A stretch of DNA of 64,000 nucleotides from Massilia sp. PDC64 (GCF_900101265.1 NZ_FMZS01000002.1:310001-374000); one strand, 5' to 3'; positions 25,048 through 35,323 are shown, numbered from the stretch's first letter. The notes: generated by a model from the sequence alone, not told the origin. Made by a program: numbers and translations.

Positions 25048-25184
25048 GGTGTCGTCGTTGTTGTCTGCGGCAGCGCCGGGAGACTGCACGATACGGCAGG
25101 CGACGCACCGGCGCAGCCGCCTTTCGACGAATGCGCGAAAACGGGGGACAGGCTGCCAAAAAACGGGGGGTGGATGGATGCCGG

Positions 25185-26150
25185 TTATCTCACCGGCGCG
25201 ACCTTGAAACCGGCCTGTTCCAGGTCGGCCAGCAGCCCGCCGCAATCCGCATCGTCATGCCGTGACGCGAACAGGTTGCGCACGGGGACCACGTAGAAAT
25301 GCGCGCGGCCGTCCGTCACGGCACCCATGCGCGCGATCCAGTCGCGGTTGCGCGCGCAGACGAGGCCCGCGTCCAGCGGTGCCAACCGGGCCAGCGGGCT
25401 GCCGTCGGAGGGCGCACGGCCGAGCAGCAGGGCGTCGAAGTCGCGGGTCAGGCGCGGCACGGCGGCCGCTGCCGTGGCGGCATCCTGCGGCACGCTGTCC
25501 ACGACGTCACGCAGCATCATCGTGCGGCGCGGGCCGGCGGCGCAGTAGGCGTGCATCATGCCCGTGCGGTAATCGATGTCGTGCACGGGGATGTCCGGAC
25601 GGGCGTGGACGAGCGCCTCGGCGACGTTGCCGATTTTTTTGTGGTCCGGCGCGGCGGGTGCGAGCGAGGCGCTCTGTACCCGCGCGAACTGCAGCAGCGT
25701 GAATTCGTCGCTCATCTCGACGAGGCGCGCCCAGGACTGCGCCTGCGTGTCCGGGTCGGGTGCCTTCGCGAGCGCCTTGACGTCGAGCGCGTCGCGCCGG
25801 GCCATGTCTGCCTGCAGCGCGAGCGTGAGGATGCGCTGGCGCGCGTCGTTCAGCATGGCGATGCCCTGCTCGTCGAGCTCGCGCAGGTCGCATCCGGGTG
25901 TGACCGGGCCTTCCTCGCCGTCGCCCACGCCTTCGACCGACAGCGTGGCGGACGCGCGCAGGGCCGGCAGCACGGCGCGCGTGTAATACGCATCGAATTC
26001 GACCGGCAGGCCGGCGGGTGTCGTGGCCAGTACGTACAGCGTCGTCCTGCCCTGGGTGGCTTTCCAGAGACGCGGCGTGGCGGCATGCGCCGTGCCGGCC
26101 GCCAGGGCGAGCAGGCATGCGAGGAGACGGGGGAGGAGGGCGGACGTCAT
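25185..26150 (-). CDS. TraB/GumN family protein
   Basis: 321 residues from MTSALLPRLLACLLALAAG, with signal peptide cut after AHA. The start of the mature part, PRLWKATQGRTTLYVLATTPAGLP, and the end, RNRDWIARM followed by HFYVVPVRNLFAS and GGLLADLEQAGFKV, match the TraB/GumN fold, a Tiki-like putative metalloprotease family. The usual GxxH motif near the N terminus is replaced here by ATTPAG, so catalytic ability is doubtful. It is divergent from the metal-dependent hydrolase gene. Confidence 0.75.
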   Translation of the reverse strand: MTSALLPRLLACLLALAAGTAHAATPRLWKATQGRTTLYVLATTPAGLPVEFDAYYTRAVLPALRASATLSVEGVGDGEEGPVTPGCDLRELDEQGIAMLNDARQRILTLALQADMARRDALDVKALAKAPDPDTQAQSWARLVEMSDEFTLLQFARVQSASLAPAAPDHKKIGNVAEALVHARPDIPVHDIDYRTGMMHAYCAAGPRRTMMLRDVVDSVPQDAATAAAAVPRLTRDFDALLLGRAPSDGSPLARLAPLDAGLVCARNRDWIARMGAVTDGRAHFYVVPVRNLFASRHDDADCGGLLADLEQAGFKVAPVR

Positions 26151-26260
26151 GCCTGGAATTATAGCTAGGCGGCATCGTCCGTTTCGAAGACATCCTCGAT
26201 TCGGCACGCGCCGTTCGTGATAGTCTGACATGGTCCAATGTCTGTTTTTGGGAGACTCCC

Positions 26261-27085
26261 ATGTCCACGCTCACCGTCCGCAAGCTGAACGTCGACCTGT
26301 CGCGCGGTTTCGGCCGCTGGTGGCTGGGCGGCGACGCCTGGCGCACCGCATTCATGAATGCCCTGTCGATGAGTTTCCCGCTCGGCGAGCAGATGTTCAT
26401 CGACAGCGTGCGCGCCGTGCCGCCCGAGACGATCCGGGATCCCGCCTTGCGCGCCGAAGTGAAGGATTTCGTCGGCCAGGAAGCGAGCCACCGCTTCGTG
26501 CACGAGCAATACAACGCGGAGCTGGCGCGCCAGGGCTATCCGTACACTCTGGAGCCGCGCATGCGGCGCCGGGTCGGGTTCGCGGCGGCGCTGCCCGTCG
26601 CGGACCGCCTGGCCATCACGTGCGCGCTGGAACATTACACGGCGATGCTGGCCGACTACGTGCTGCGCCATCCGCACTGGCTGGAAGACGCGGAACCGCA
26701 GCTGCGCGTGCTGTGGTCGTGGCACGCGGCGGAGGAGACGGAGCACAAGGCGGTCGCCTACGACGTCTACCGCGCGGCCGGCGGCGGCTACCTGAAACGG
26801 GTACTGTGGTACCTGCACGTGAGCGTCGTGTTCTGGCTCGACACGTTCCAGCAGACGGCCCACAACCTGCGCCGCGACGGCCAGCTGTTCGCCCTGGGCA
26901 CGTGGACCAGTGCCGCGCGCAGCTGGTTCGGCCGGCGCGGCCTGGCGTGGGCACTGGTCGTGCCCGCGCTGCACTACCTGTCGCCGCGCTTCCACCCTTG
27001 GCAGCATGACAACCGCGACCTGCTGCAGATGTGGCTGGAGCGCAACGACGGGGCTTACCGGGCCATTACAAGCACGCCATCCTGA
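26261..27085 (+). CDS. Predicted metal-dependent hydrolase (PF10118-type, ferritin-like)
   Basis: 274 residues. Conserved E/H clusters on helices are FVGQEASHRFVHEQ (~70-85), ALEHYTAMLADYV (~125) and WHAAEETEHKAVAYDVY (~155), which fit a di-metal site in a helical bundle. Members are annotated as metal-dependent hydrolases, but activity is unproven. GGGAGACT supports the start. It is the first of several plus-strand genes leading to the secretion pair. Confidence 0.82.
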   Translation: MSTLTVRKLNVDLSRGFGRWWLGGDAWRTAFMNALSMSFPLGEQMFIDSVRAVPPETIRDPALRAEVKDFVGQEASHRFVHEQYNAELARQGYPYTLEPRMRRRVGFAAALPVADRLAITCALEHYTAMLADYVLRHPHWLEDAEPQLRVLWSWHAAEETEHKAVAYDVYRAAGGGYLKRVLWYLHVSVVFWLDTFQQTAHNLRRDGQLFALGTWTSAARSWFGRRGLAWALVVPALHYLSPRFHPWQHDNRDLLQMWLERNDGAYRAITSTPS

Positions 27086-27159
27086 CGCACGCCTGGCGCC
27101 CGGCCGTGGCCGGAACCGAGGGTGAATGTCATAATGGGCGCCTCGTCAAGGAGATCATC

Positions 27160-27345
27160 GTGATTCGCTACATGGGCACCCGCAAGAATGCGGAAGGTGC
27201 CTCCGTCTATATATTCATCGTCAACGGCATGGAAAAGGAAGTGCGCGAGCACGCGCTCAAGCAGCATCCGGGCTGTTACGAGGCCCTGCCGGCCTCGGTG
27301 AAGGCGAAGATCGCCGCCAACCGCGCATGGTTGGGAAAATTGTAG
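27160..27345 (+). CDS. Small hypothetical protein (61 residues)
   Basis: GTG start with AAGGAG six bases upstream. The sequence MIRYMGTRKNAEGASVYIFIVNG continues with a helical segment (EKEVREHALKQHP) and AANRAWLGKL. No signal or membrane segment. Its end overlaps the next gene by 19 bases, which suggests co-translation. Not recognised, but the ribosome-binding site and overlap make it a likely real gene. Confidence 0.6.
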   Translation: MIRYMGTRKNAEGASVYIFIVNGMEKEVREHALKQHPGCYEALPASVKAKIAANRAWLGKL

Positions 27346-27824
27346 GCCCGCTGGCCGCGATGCTGGCCACCTTGCTGGCGCTTGCCCTGCCTGCGCACGC
27401 GCAGACGCAGGACAAGCAGCCGTCCACGTTCGGTCCCGTCATCGGCGCGGCGCTGCTGTGCCACGACCATCTCGACAACAAGTATTTCTATACCTGGCTG
27501 AAGACCCATTTCGGCCCGGCCTACAAGCACGAGGGCGGCGCGTACTGGTTCCGCACGGGCGAGACGACCCTGTGGGGCGCGCCCGTCACCGAGGTGATGG
27601 TCAGCGACGACACGAGCGAATGGGTGTTCGTGGGGGCCGTCGCCGAAGTGGCGCCGGACGAACTGGAACAGGCCATCCGCAAGGCGGCCGGCGTGCGCCA
27701 CCAGGCCGCCGATGCGTCGCCTTACCCTTTGCGCGTATCCGTCCCCGGCAGCACGATCGCTTACTACAATGCCAAAAGCAAAATATACTGCGCGAAGTTC
27801 AAACCGCTGCCGCCGCGCCGGTAA
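27327..27824 (+). CDS. Secreted hypothetical protein
   Basis: 165 residues. The N terminus MVGKIVGPLAAMLATLLALALPAHAQ is a signal peptide, so the product is exported. The mature part has two Cys (LLCHDHLDNKYF, KIYCAKF) that could form a disulfide, and KTHFGPAYKHEGGAYWFRTG. It lies ten bases before the GspA-like gene and may share its transcript. No family recognised. Confidence 0.7.
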   Translation: MVGKIVGPLAAMLATLLALALPAHAQTQDKQPSTFGPVIGAALLCHDHLDNKYFYTWLKTHFGPAYKHEGGAYWFRTGETTLWGAPVTEVMVSDDTSEWVFVGAVAEVAPDELEQAIRKAAGVRHQAADASPYPLRVSVPGSTIAYYNAKSKIYCAKFKPLPPRR

Positions 27825-27833
27825 GCTTTTGGT

Positions 27834-29435
27834 ATGTACACAAATTACTTTCATCTGAAGCAGGCGCCGTTCTCGATCGCGCCCGATCCGCGTTACCTGT
27901 TCATGAGCGAACGCCATCGCGAGGCGCTCGCGCACCTTTTATATGGGATCGGCAGCGGCGGCGGGTTCGTGCTGCTCACGGGCGAGATCGGCGCCGGCAA
28001 GACGACCGTGTGCCGCTGCTTCATCGAGCAGGTACCGGACGACTGCCGCCTGGCCTATATCTTCAACCCGAAGCTGACGGTCGAAGAACTGCTGCAGACG
28101 ATCTGCGACGAATTCCGCATCGCCGTGTCTTCCGCGGCCGGGGTGAAGGCCTATGTGGACGCCATCAACGCCTACCTGCTCGACAGCCACGCCCAGGGCC
28201 ACAACAACGTGCTCGTGATCGACGAGGCGCAGAACCTGTCGGCCCAGGTGCTGGAGCAGCTGCGCCTCCTGACGAACCTCGAGACGAGCGAGCGCAAGCT
28301 CCTGCAGATCATCCTGATCGGCCAGCCGGAACTGCGCGCGATGCTCGCGCGGCCGGAACTGGAGCAGCTGGCCCAGCGCGTGATCGCCCGCTACCACCTC
28401 GGTCCGCTGTCCGCCGCGGAGACGGGCGCCTATGTCGCGCACCGCCTGGCCGTCGCGGGCGAGCCGGGCGCGGGGCCGATCCCCGCCGCGCTGGCGCCGC
28501 AGATCCACCGCCTGACGGACGGCGTCCCGCGCCGCATCAACCTCCTGTGCGACCGCGCGCTGCTCGGCGCGTATGTCGAGAACAGCCGCGACGTCACGCC
28601 GGCCATCCTGCGCCGCGCCGCGCGCGAAGTGTTCGCGGGCGACGATGCGCTGGCCGGTGCGCCCCGCAAGCCGCTGCGCTGGCCGTTCGTGGCCGGCGGC
28701 GTGCTGGCCGGTGCCGCCATCAGCGCGGCGGCGTGGCAGGCGGTGCCGCATGGCCCTGCATCCGTTTCTGCAGCGGCGCCCGCGCCGGCGGCCGTCGCGC
28801 CGAAGGCCCAGGCCGCGCCCGCGAAGGCGGCCCTGCAGCCGAAACCGCTCGCGCTGGCCACGCAGGACGATGCGCTGCGCGAACTGGGCACGCTGTGGGG
28901 CCAGCAACTCCCAGCCGCGGCCCCGTGCGACGCCGCGCCGCGCGTCGGCCTGCGCTGCTACCAGGGCCGCGGCGGCCTGTACGAACTGCGCCTGCTCGAC
29001 CGGCCGGCCATCGTCGGCCTGCACGACGGCCCCCGGGTCGGCTACGCCGTGCTGACCGGCATGGACGACGACACGGCCACGCTCGCGATCAACGGCCAGC
29101 GCCACCGGGTGAGCCTGGGACTCCTCGCGACCCGCATCGACGGCGAATACACGACCTTGTGGAAGGTGCCGCGCGGTTTCCGCGACCAGGTCGGGCCGGG
29201 CGACAGGGGGCCGGACGTCGACTGGATCGCCGCCCGCCTCGCGGAACTGGACGGCAAGCGTGACGCGCCGCCGGCCGGGCAGGTGCTGGACGAGCCCACG
29301 CGGCGCCTGCTGCGCGCGTTCCAGGTCAAGCAGAACCTGAAGGCGGACGGCCTGGCCGGTCCGCGCACCTACATGCGCCTGAACCAGCTCGCCGGCGTCG
29401 ACGAACCGCGCCTGCTGGCAGCCACCGGGAAGTGA
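27834..29435 (+). CDS. ExeA/GspA-like AAA ATPase with peptidoglycan-binding domain
   Basis: 533 residues. The N terminus MYTNYFHLKQAPFSIAPDPRYLFMS is the ExeA signature. Walker A GEIGAGKTT starts at residue 50 and Walker B LVIDEAQNL near 127. A single membrane segment at ~283-302 is followed by an Ala/Pro-rich linker, a periplasmic region, and a C-terminal peptidoglycan-binding repeat (~480-520, RRLLRAFQVKQNLKADGLAGPRTYMRL). In Aeromonas-type systems GspA with GspB helps place the type II secretin in the wall. The next gene is GspB-like, two bases on. Confidence 0.92.
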   Translation: MYTNYFHLKQAPFSIAPDPRYLFMSERHREALAHLLYGIGSGGGFVLLTGEIGAGKTTVCRCFIEQVPDDCRLAYIFNPKLTVEELLQTICDEFRIAVSSAAGVKAYVDAINAYLLDSHAQGHNNVLVIDEAQNLSAQVLEQLRLLTNLETSERKLLQIILIGQPELRAMLARPELEQLAQRVIARYHLGPLSAAETGAYVAHRLAVAGEPGAGPIPAALAPQIHRLTDGVPRRINLLCDRALLGAYVENSRDVTPAILRRAAREVFAGDDALAGAPRKPLRWPFVAGGVLAGAAISAAAWQAVPHGPASVSAAAPAPAAVAPKAQAAPAKAALQPKPLALATQDDALRELGTLWGQQLPAAAPCDAAPRVGLRCYQGRGGLYELRLLDRPAIVGLHDGPRVGYAVLTGMDDDTATLAINGQRHRVSLGLLATRIDGEYTTLWKVPRGFRDQVGPGDRGPDVDWIAARLAELDGKRDAPPAGQVLDEPTRRLLRAFQVKQNLKADGLAGPRTYMRLNQLAGVDEPRLLAATGK

Positions 29436-29436
29436 T

Positions 29437-30123
29437 ATGTCGTACATCCTCGAAGCTTTGAAGAAGGCCCAGGCCGAACGCCAACTCGGCAACGCGCCGA
29501 CGATCCACGCGCCGCAGCCCGTCGCGCCCGCACCGGCCGCCGCCGCGGCGAGCCGCAAGCCGCTGTTCGTGGGCCTCGGCGCCGGCGCGCTCGTCGTCGT
29601 CGCGGGCGCGCTGGTGCTGTGGCGGCAGACGCCCGCACCTGCGCCGAAGGCCGTCGCGGCAGCGGTGACGCCCGCACCGGCACCGCGCCCGACGGAGGCA
29701 TTGGTGGTGAGCGCGCCGCCCGCGCCGCCGCCCGCGCCCGTGCGCGAACGCGTGCCCGAACCGGCCGTCGCGGCGACCGCGCCGGCGCCTTCCCGTCCGG
29801 CCCCGCCGCCGGCCGCACCCGCACCCGCGCCAGCCCGCCCGGTGCCGGCCCCCGTCGCCGCGGCGCCCGCCGTCGCCAGGGCTGCCCCGGAAGACAGCCT
29901 GCCGTTCCTGCAGCAACTGCCCGACGCCCAGCAGCGCGACATCCCGCGCGTGACCTTCGGCGGCTACATGTATTCCGCCAACGCGGCCGACCGCCTGCTG
30001 ATCGTCGACAAGGCCCTGCGCCACGAAGGCGAGGAGATCGCCCCCGGCCTCGTGCTGGAAAAGCTGCTGCCCAAGGCGGCCGTCCTGAACTTCCGGGGAA
30101 TCCGCTACCGTGTCGCTTACTGA
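29437..30123 (+). CDS. GspB-like type II secretion assembly protein
   Basis: 228 residues. [18 protein letters not shown] is the conserved cytoplasmic start of GspB proteins. One membrane segment (~43-63) is followed by a long Ala/Pro linker and a C-terminal GspB domain (~155-228: [43 protein letters not shown]). It partners with the preceding ATPase. No core type II secretion genes (gspC-N) are in the window, so the pair is detached from the main cluster. Confidence 0.88.
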   Translation: MSYILEALKKAQAERQLGNAPTIHAPQPVAPAPAAAAASRKPLFVGLGAGALVVVAGALVLWRQTPAPAPKAVAAAVTPAPAPRPTEALVVSAPPAPPPAPVRERVPEPAVAATAPAPSRPAPPPAAPAPAPARPVPAPVAAAPAVARAAPEDSLPFLQQLPDAQQRDIPRVTFGGYMYSANAADRLLIVDKALRHEGEEIAPGLVLEKLLPKAAVLNFRGIRYRVAY

Positions 30124-30646
30124 TTCCGCCGGCCGCGGGCCCGTGCTGGGCGTGATCGGCTGGTCCGGCAGCGGCAAGACGACGCTGCTGGAATTCCTCG
30201 TGGGCCGGCTTGCGGCCTCCGGGCTGCGCGTCAACGTCGTCAAGCACAGCCATCACGACATCATGCTGGAACCGCCGCACAAGGACAGCGCGCGCATGCG
30301 CGCGGCCGGCGCGGCCGAGGTCATGATCGCGTCGCCGTACCGCGTGGCCATCATGCGCGAGCTGCGCGGCGCCGCGGAGCCGTCGCTGGCCGAGCACCTG
30401 GCACGCCTTGCGCCGGCCGACCTGACCCTGGTGGAGGGGTATAAATGGGAAGCGCTGCCCAAGCTGGAAGTGTACCGGCCGGACGTCGGCAAGCCGCCGA
30501 TGTTTCCGGGCGACCCGCACATCGTGGCCGTCGCATCCACGATGGCACGCCCGGAAGGGCTGGCATCGCAGGTGGCGTGGCTGGATCTGCTCGACCTCGA
30601 CGCGGTCTTGGGCTGGGTCAGGCAATTCAATGGTTTGCCGGCCTAA
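30110..30646 (+). CDS. mobB: Molybdopterin-guanine dinucleotide biosynthesis adapter MobB
   Basis: 178 residues with GTG start, overlapping the gspB-like gene by 14 bases. The P-loop [13 protein letters not shown] begins near residue 14. [30 protein letters not shown] and [19 protein letters not shown] are the MobB hallmarks. MobB binds GTP and assists MobA in making Mo-bis-MGD. No other molybdenum genes are nearby; the overlap with a secretion gene is probably only transcriptional economy. Confidence 0.93.
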   Translation: MSLTDSAGRGPVLGVIGWSGSGKTTLLEFLVGRLAASGLRVNVVKHSHHDIMLEPPHKDSARMRAAGAAEVMIASPYRVAIMRELRGAAEPSLAEHLARLAPADLTLVEGYKWEALPKLEVYRPDVGKPPMFPGDPHIVAVASTMARPEGLASQVAWLDLLDLDAVLGWVRQFNGLPA

Positions 30647-30739
30647 AGTTCCTGCGCGGCCTGTCGTTAACCGGGGATAAGCGGTAGTGCGGGCGAACCC
30701 CGCGCCGCCCGACCGTCGACACACCCACCAGGAGCGCAC

Positions 30740-30940
30740 ATGGACGCCTTAGGTATTGCCAAGCTTGCCACCAGCATCGCCGAGACCGGCACCCGCCAGG
30801 ACGTCGCCGTGGCCGTGCTGAAAAAGACGCAGGACATCCAGGCCGCCGCGGCCACCCAGCTGCTGGAAGCCGTGCAGTCGGCCGCGCCGACGCCGAACCT
30901 GCCGCCGCACCTGGGCAACCACATCAACACGACGGCCTGA
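30740..30940 (+). CDS. YjfB family putative motility protein
   Basis: 66 residues with AGGAG upstream. MDALGIAKLATSIAETGTRQDVAVAVLKKTQDIQAAAATQLLEA matches the short YjfB family, found with flagellar genes in Bacillus and many proteobacteria; its role is not known. Here it stands alone. Together with fliT at 37.4 kb it indicates that the organism is flagellated, with some flagellar genes scattered. Confidence 0.82.
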   Translation: MDALGIAKLATSIAETGTRQDVAVAVLKKTQDIQAAAATQLLEAVQSAAPTPNLPPHLGNHINTTA

Positions 30941-31190
30941 CGCGCACGCATCGGCAGCGCAAGTCAACGGAACGGCCGCCGCCCGCGTTATCGGCCCAGT
31001 ACCCGGCGCGACGGGGGCGGCCACACAATACCATCCGCTCAGCCGCCACCATCGGGCTGCCGCCAGCGACGACAACGTCCGGCGCGCAGCCGACAACGGC
31101 CGCCCCGGCCGGCGTACTTTTCCCCTCAGCACGTCCCGGCCGGGATAGAATGCCTGCCGCATCGTACGTACCCGTATTTTGGAGACCCGA

Positions 31191-31460
31191 ATGAACAAAC
31201 GACAAGCCCTGATCGCCGCCGCGCTCGCGAGCGTCTGCGCCACCCAGGCAACGGCCGGCGGCCAGATGGGCGCGCAATCCGGCGACGAAGAAAAATGCTA
31301 CGGCATCGCCAAGGCCGGCCAGAACGACTGCGGCACCGCCACCCACGGCTGCGCGGGCATGGCGACGGCCGACAAGGACCCGGCCGAATGGAAATTCGTC
31401 CCGAAGGGCACGTGCGAAAAAGCCGGCGGCAAGCTCGCGCCGCCCAAGCAGGACAAATAA
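31191..31460 (+). CDS. DUF2282 bufferin-type RiPP precursor
   Basis: 89 residues from [14 protein letters not shown], with GGAGA upstream; a signal peptide ends near QATA. The mature part has the four spaced cysteines of the DUF2282 family: [19 protein letters not shown] and GTCEKAGG. In bufferins the middle cysteines are converted to thiooxazoles by a DUF692 enzyme and the peptide binds copper in the periplasm. The next gene, eight bases on, encodes that enzyme type, so the role in copper tolerance is a strong inference. Confidence 0.88.
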   Translation: MNKRQALIAAALASVCATQATAGGQMGAQSGDEEKCYGIAKAGQNDCGTATHGCAGMATADKDPAEWKFVPKGTCEKAGGKLAPPKQDK

Positions 31461-31468
31461 GCCGTCCC

Positions 31469-33088
31469 ATGGCCGCCGGCATCGGCCTGCGCGCGCCGCA
31501 TTACCGCGATTTCCTCGACCGCCGGCCAGACGTCGGCTGGGTCGAGGTCCACACGGAAAACTTCCTTGCACGGGCCGGCCATGACTGGCGCGTGCTGTCC
31601 GCGGTGCGTCGCGACTATCCCGTCAGCCTGCACGGCGTGGGCCTCGGCCTCGGCGCCGTGCACGGCTTTTCCGAAGATCACCTGGCCCGCGTCGCCGCCC
31701 TCGTACGGGCGCTCGATCCGGTGCTCGTCTCCGAGCATCTGTCCTGGGGCGCGCTGCGCGACCGCCAGCTGAACGACCTGCTGCCCCTGCGGCTGGACGG
31801 GGAAGCGCTCGCCCTCGTCGCCGCGCGCGTCCAGCGCGTGCAGGATGTGCTGGGACGGCGCATCCTCGTCGAAAACGTCTCCACGTACGTGCGCTTCGCG
31901 GGCGATGCGATGAGCGAGGCGGACTTCCTCGCCGAACTTGCGCGCCGTACGGGCTGCGGCGTGCTGCTGGACGTGAACAACCTGTACGTCAACCAGCGCA
32001 ATCACGGCGAGGACCCGTACGCGGCCATCGCCGCGCTGCCGCCCGGATGCGTGGGCGAGATCCACCTGGGCGGCCATCTCGTCACGGACGACGGCCTGAT
32101 CGACCACCACGGCGCCAGGGTCGCACCGCCCGTGTGGGACCTGTACCGCGCGGCGCTGGCCCGCTTCGGCGCCGTGCCCACGCTCGTCGAATGGGACACG
32201 GATTTGCCGCCACTCGACGTGCTGCTGGACGAGGCGGCGCAGGCGGACGCGATTGCCGCGACGGTGGAGCAGGGCGTCGTGGCCGACGTCATCGTCGTGC
32301 CGCCCGGCCCGGCGCCGGCCGCCGGCCTGGACGCGCTCCAGCAAACGTTCGGCGCCGCCCTGTTCGACAGCGCGCACGACGCCGCACTGGCCCCGCTGCT
32401 GAAGGGCGATCCGCGCCGTATCGGCATCTACCGGGGCAACCTGCTCGCGCACTGGACGCGCGCGCTGGCGTCGGCGTATCCCGTGCTGCGCCAGCTGGTG
32501 GGCGACGAGTTCTTCGAGGCACTCGCGGGTGTGTATGGCCGCGCGCATCCCGCCGTCGATCCGGACCTCAACGGCTTCGGCGCTGCGCTGCCGGGCTTTC
32601 TCGCCGGTTTCGCACCCGCTGCCGGTCATCCCTACCTGCCCGACGTCGCGCGTCTCGAATGGTGCGTGCACGAAGCGTGGTTCGCACCAGACGGCCACGC
32701 GCCGCCCGTGTCGTTCGCGGGCCTGGCGCCCGATGCATTCGAGGCGGCGCGCGCCGTGCTGCATCCGTCGCTGCGCCTGCATGCGTCGCCTTGGACCACG
32801 GTGGCGCTGTGGCGCGCGCACCAGGCGGGCGGTCCGGACTTCCCGGATGAACTTCGCGCGCCGACGCACGCACTGGTGCTGCGGCCCCGCTTCGACGTGG
32901 TCGTGGACACCATCGCTGCAGCGGAGTACGCGGCGCTGGCGTGCCTCGCACGCGGCGGGACGTTCGGCGCGGCGCTCGATGCGGCATTCGACGTGGACGG
33001 GGACTTCGACGTGGCCGCGCACCTGGGGCGCTGGCTCGATGGGGGAATCGTGGTGGGACTGAACGAGGAGGCAAAGGCGGCGCCGTGA
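31469..33088 (+). CDS. Fused DUF692 maturase and DUF2063 partner (BufB-BufC type)
   Basis: 539 residues. Residues ~1-275 are a DUF692 TIM-barrel multinuclear iron oxygenase: [65 protein letters not shown] and LVEWDTDLP, with the metal-binding H, D and E residues kept. Residues ~280-539 are DUF2063 ([57 protein letters not shown]), usually a separate DNA-binding-like recruiting subunit. Here both are one chain, so the enzyme and its substrate-presenting partner are obligately linked. No DoxX-type gene follows. Confidence 0.9.
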   Translation: MAAGIGLRAPHYRDFLDRRPDVGWVEVHTENFLARAGHDWRVLSAVRRDYPVSLHGVGLGLGAVHGFSEDHLARVAALVRALDPVLVSEHLSWGALRDRQLNDLLPLRLDGEALALVAARVQRVQDVLGRRILVENVSTYVRFAGDAMSEADFLAELARRTGCGVLLDVNNLYVNQRNHGEDPYAAIAALPPGCVGEIHLGGHLVTDDGLIDHHGARVAPPVWDLYRAALARFGAVPTLVEWDTDLPPLDVLLDEAAQADAIAATVEQGVVADVIVVPPGPAPAAGLDALQQTFGAALFDSAHDAALAPLLKGDPRRIGIYRGNLLAHWTRALASAYPVLRQLVGDEFFEALAGVYGRAHPAVDPDLNGFGAALPGFLAGFAPAAGHPYLPDVARLEWCVHEAWFAPDGHAPPVSFAGLAPDAFEAARAVLHPSLRLHASPWTTVALWRAHQAGGPDFPDELRAPTHALVLRPRFDVVVDTIAAAEYAALACLARGGTFGAALDAAFDVDGDFDVAAHLGRWLDGGIVVGLNEEAKAAP

Positions 33089-33105
33089 ACGGTGGCGCCG
33101 TGCAA

Positions 33106-33393
33106 TCAGTGATAGAACGCGCGCAGGATGCGCTCTTCGCCGGTCTTGTCGTGGTGCCGCTCGTTCGCCGCGCGCGTCGCTTCCATCATCCGGTTCAGCT
33201 GTTCTTCCTCGAAGCGGGCCAGTTCCTCGTTGGCGGCATTGAGCGCGACGGCCAGCTTGGCACGGGCGTTCTGGTACACGACACCGGTGTAGTGATCGGT
33301 ATTCTTGAGCAGTTCTTCCGCGTTTTCGATGACGAGACGCAGGTCGCCGATCAACCGCTGCTGCGTCATGGAGCTTGGTTCTGGGGTTTCCAT
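33106..33393 (-). CDS. ElaB/DUF883-like protein lacking the membrane anchor
   Basis: 95 residues from METPEPSSM, chosen because GGTGAGG lies upstream. The helical, charged part LIGDLRLVIENAEELLKNTDHYTGVVYQNARAKLAVAL resembles ElaB/YqjD ribosome-associated proteins. The family normally ends with a C-terminal membrane segment; here the end is hydrophilic (ATRAANERHHDKTGEERILRAFYH), so the protein should be soluble. The assignment is therefore tentative. It is convergent with the bufferin gene. Confidence 0.65.
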   Translation of the reverse strand: METPEPSSMTQQRLIGDLRLVIENAEELLKNTDHYTGVVYQNARAKLAVALNAANEELARFEEEQLNRMMEATRAANERHHDKTGEERILRAFYH

Positions 33394-33536
33394 CTTCCTC
33401 ACCTTTAGCCGAATGTTACGACTTCAATATAGAGAAGGGGGACTGCCCAAGTTTGTCAGCGCGCAAACGTCAACCCTACCGTCGGGGACGGCTCGCGCGG
33501 TGCAACCGTCGGGTGCGCGCGGTGCTCCTCAGCGCC

Positions 33537-33749
33537 TCAGCGAACCTGGATGCGGATATCGCCCAGGGTCACGACCTGGCCGGCGCGGATCTTGGCCGTC
33601 TTGCGCAGTTCCTTCTTTCCATCGACCGACACGTCGCCGCTCGCCACCACGTGCTTGCCGGCGCCGCCGCTGTCCACCACGCCGACCAGCTTCAGCAGCT
33701 GATTCAGCTCGATGAACTCCGAAGTCAGTTCAAAAGTTGTTGTTTGCAT
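33537..33749 (-). CDS. S4-domain RNA-binding protein (YbcJ type)
   Basis: 70 residues, entirely an S4 fold: EFIELNQLLKLVGVVDSGGAGKHVVASGDVSVDGKKELRK with the conserved GxV...DG motif. AGAGGATA supports the start. Small stand-alone S4 proteins bind structured RNA, perhaps rRNA, but the target is unknown. It lies downstream of fumC on the same strand, separated by ~95 bases. Confidence 0.88.
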   Translation of the reverse strand: MQTTTFELTSEFIELNQLLKLVGVVDSGGAGKHVVASGDVSVDGKKELRKTAKIRAGQVVTLGDIRIQVR

Positions 33750-33842
33750 TTTATCCTCTGTTAAAAAACGGCGTCGTACTGTTGTGTTCGTTTAGACAAC
33801 ACCGCATAAAGACGTCGCCCCCGCGGGCGGGGGCGACGATAT

Positions 33843-35237
33843 TCAGGCCGGGCTGGGCCGCGTCATTTCGATGGGCACGATCCACTGGTCGAACTGCGTC
33901 TCGTCGACGAAGCCCAATTGCAGGGCCGCCTGGCGCAAGGTCAGGCCGTTGTGCTGGGCCGTCTTGGCGATTTGCGCGGCGCGATCATACCCGATATGCG
34001 GGGCCAGCGCGGTCACCAGCATCAGCGACTGTTCCATCAGCTCGCCGATGCGTTTGCGGTTCGGCTCGATGCCCTGGGCGCAATGCTCGTCGAACGAACG
34101 CATGCCGTCCGCCAGCAGGCGCGCGCTCTGCAGGAAGTTGTGGGCGATCATCGGCTTGAACACGTTCAACTCGAAGTTGCCCTGCGAGCCGCCGACCGTG
34201 ATGGCGACGTCGTTGCCGAACACCTGGCAACACAGCATCGTCAGCGCCTCGCACTGGGTCGGGTTCACCTTGCCCGGCATGATCGAGCTGCCCGGCTCGT
34301 TTTCCGGGATCGTGATTTCTCCCAGGCCGGAGCGGGGGCCGGACGCCATCCAGCGCACGTCGTTGGCGATCTTCATCAGGGCCGTGGCCAGGGTCTTGAA
34401 GGCGCCGTGCGCCAGCACCATCGCGTCGTGGCCGGCCAGCGCCATGAACTTGTTCGGCGCCGACTTGAATTGCAGGCCGGTGCGCGACGAGATCTCGGCC
34501 GCGATGCGGTTGGCGAATTCCGGATGCGCGTTCAGGCCCGTGCCCACGGCCGTGCCGCCCGCGGCCAGCAGCAGCAAGCCGGGCAGCGTGTTCTTGATGG
34601 CATGTTCGGCGAATTCCAACTGCGCCACATAGCCGGAGAATTCCTGGCCCAGCGTCAGCGGCGTCGCGTCCTGCAGGTGCGTGCGGCCGATCTTGACGAT
34701 GTCGGCGAAATCGCGCGACTTCACTTCCAGCGTGCCGCGCAGTTTCGCCAGCGCGGGCAGCACGTCCTTGGCGACGGCCTGCGCGGCCGCCACGTGCATC
34801 GCGGTGGGGAACATGTCGTTCGACGACTGGCCCATGTTGACGTGGTCGTTCGGGTGCAGCAGGCGTGCCTCGCCCCGTTCGCCGCCCAGCAGTTCCGAGG
34901 CGCGGTTCGCGAGCACCTCGTTCATGTTCATGTTGCTCTGGGTGCCGGAACCGGTCTGCCACACGGACAGCGGGAATTCGGACGGATGGCGGCCCTCCAG
35001 CACTTCGTCGGCCGCGCGGATGATGGCGTCGGCCTTGTCCTGCGGGAGCTTGCCGAGCGAGCGATTGACGGCGGCGGCGGCGCGCTTCACCTGCGCCAGC
35101 GCGGCCACCAGTTCCGGCGGCATCTTTTCGCTCGAAATGTGGAAGTGGTGCAGCGAACGCTGGGTCTGCGCGCCCCACAGGCGATCGTTCGGTACGTCGA
35201 TCGGGCCGAAGCTGTCCTTCTCAATCCGGTTTTCCAT
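33843..35237 (-). CDS. fumC: Class II fumarate hydratase
   Basis: 464 residues from [18 protein letters not shown], the usual start. Interconverts fumarate and L-malate in the TCA cycle without iron-sulfur clusters. Signature [17 protein letters not shown], the substrate loop [14 protein letters not shown], and [14 protein letters not shown] are intact. It is divergent from the FimV-like gene, with an 86-base shared upstream region. Confidence 0.97.
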   Translation of the reverse strand: MENRIEKDSFGPIDVPNDRLWGAQTQRSLHHFHISSEKMPPELVAALAQVKRAAAAVNRSLGKLPQDKADAIIRAADEVLEGRHPSEFPLSVWQTGSGTQSNMNMNEVLANRASELLGGERGEARLLHPNDHVNMGQSSNDMFPTAMHVAAAQAVAKDVLPALAKLRGTLEVKSRDFADIVKIGRTHLQDATPLTLGQEFSGYVAQLEFAEHAIKNTLPGLLLLAAGGTAVGTGLNAHPEFANRIAAEISSRTGLQFKSAPNKFMALAGHDAMVLAHGAFKTLATALMKIANDVRWMASGPRSGLGEITIPENEPGSSIMPGKVNPTQCEALTMLCCQVFGNDVAITVGGSQGNFELNVFKPMIAHNFLQSARLLADGMRSFDEHCAQGIEPNRKRIGELMEQSLMLVTALAPHIGYDRAAQIAKTAQHNGLTLRQAALQLGFVDETQFDQWIVPIEMTRPSPA

Positions 35238-35323
35238 GGATGCATCCTGTTGGTTTGACAATGGAATTAAAGAGTGTACCGCAACGGCCGTTAACCACGT
35301 TGAAGCCCCCATTTTCCGACGTC

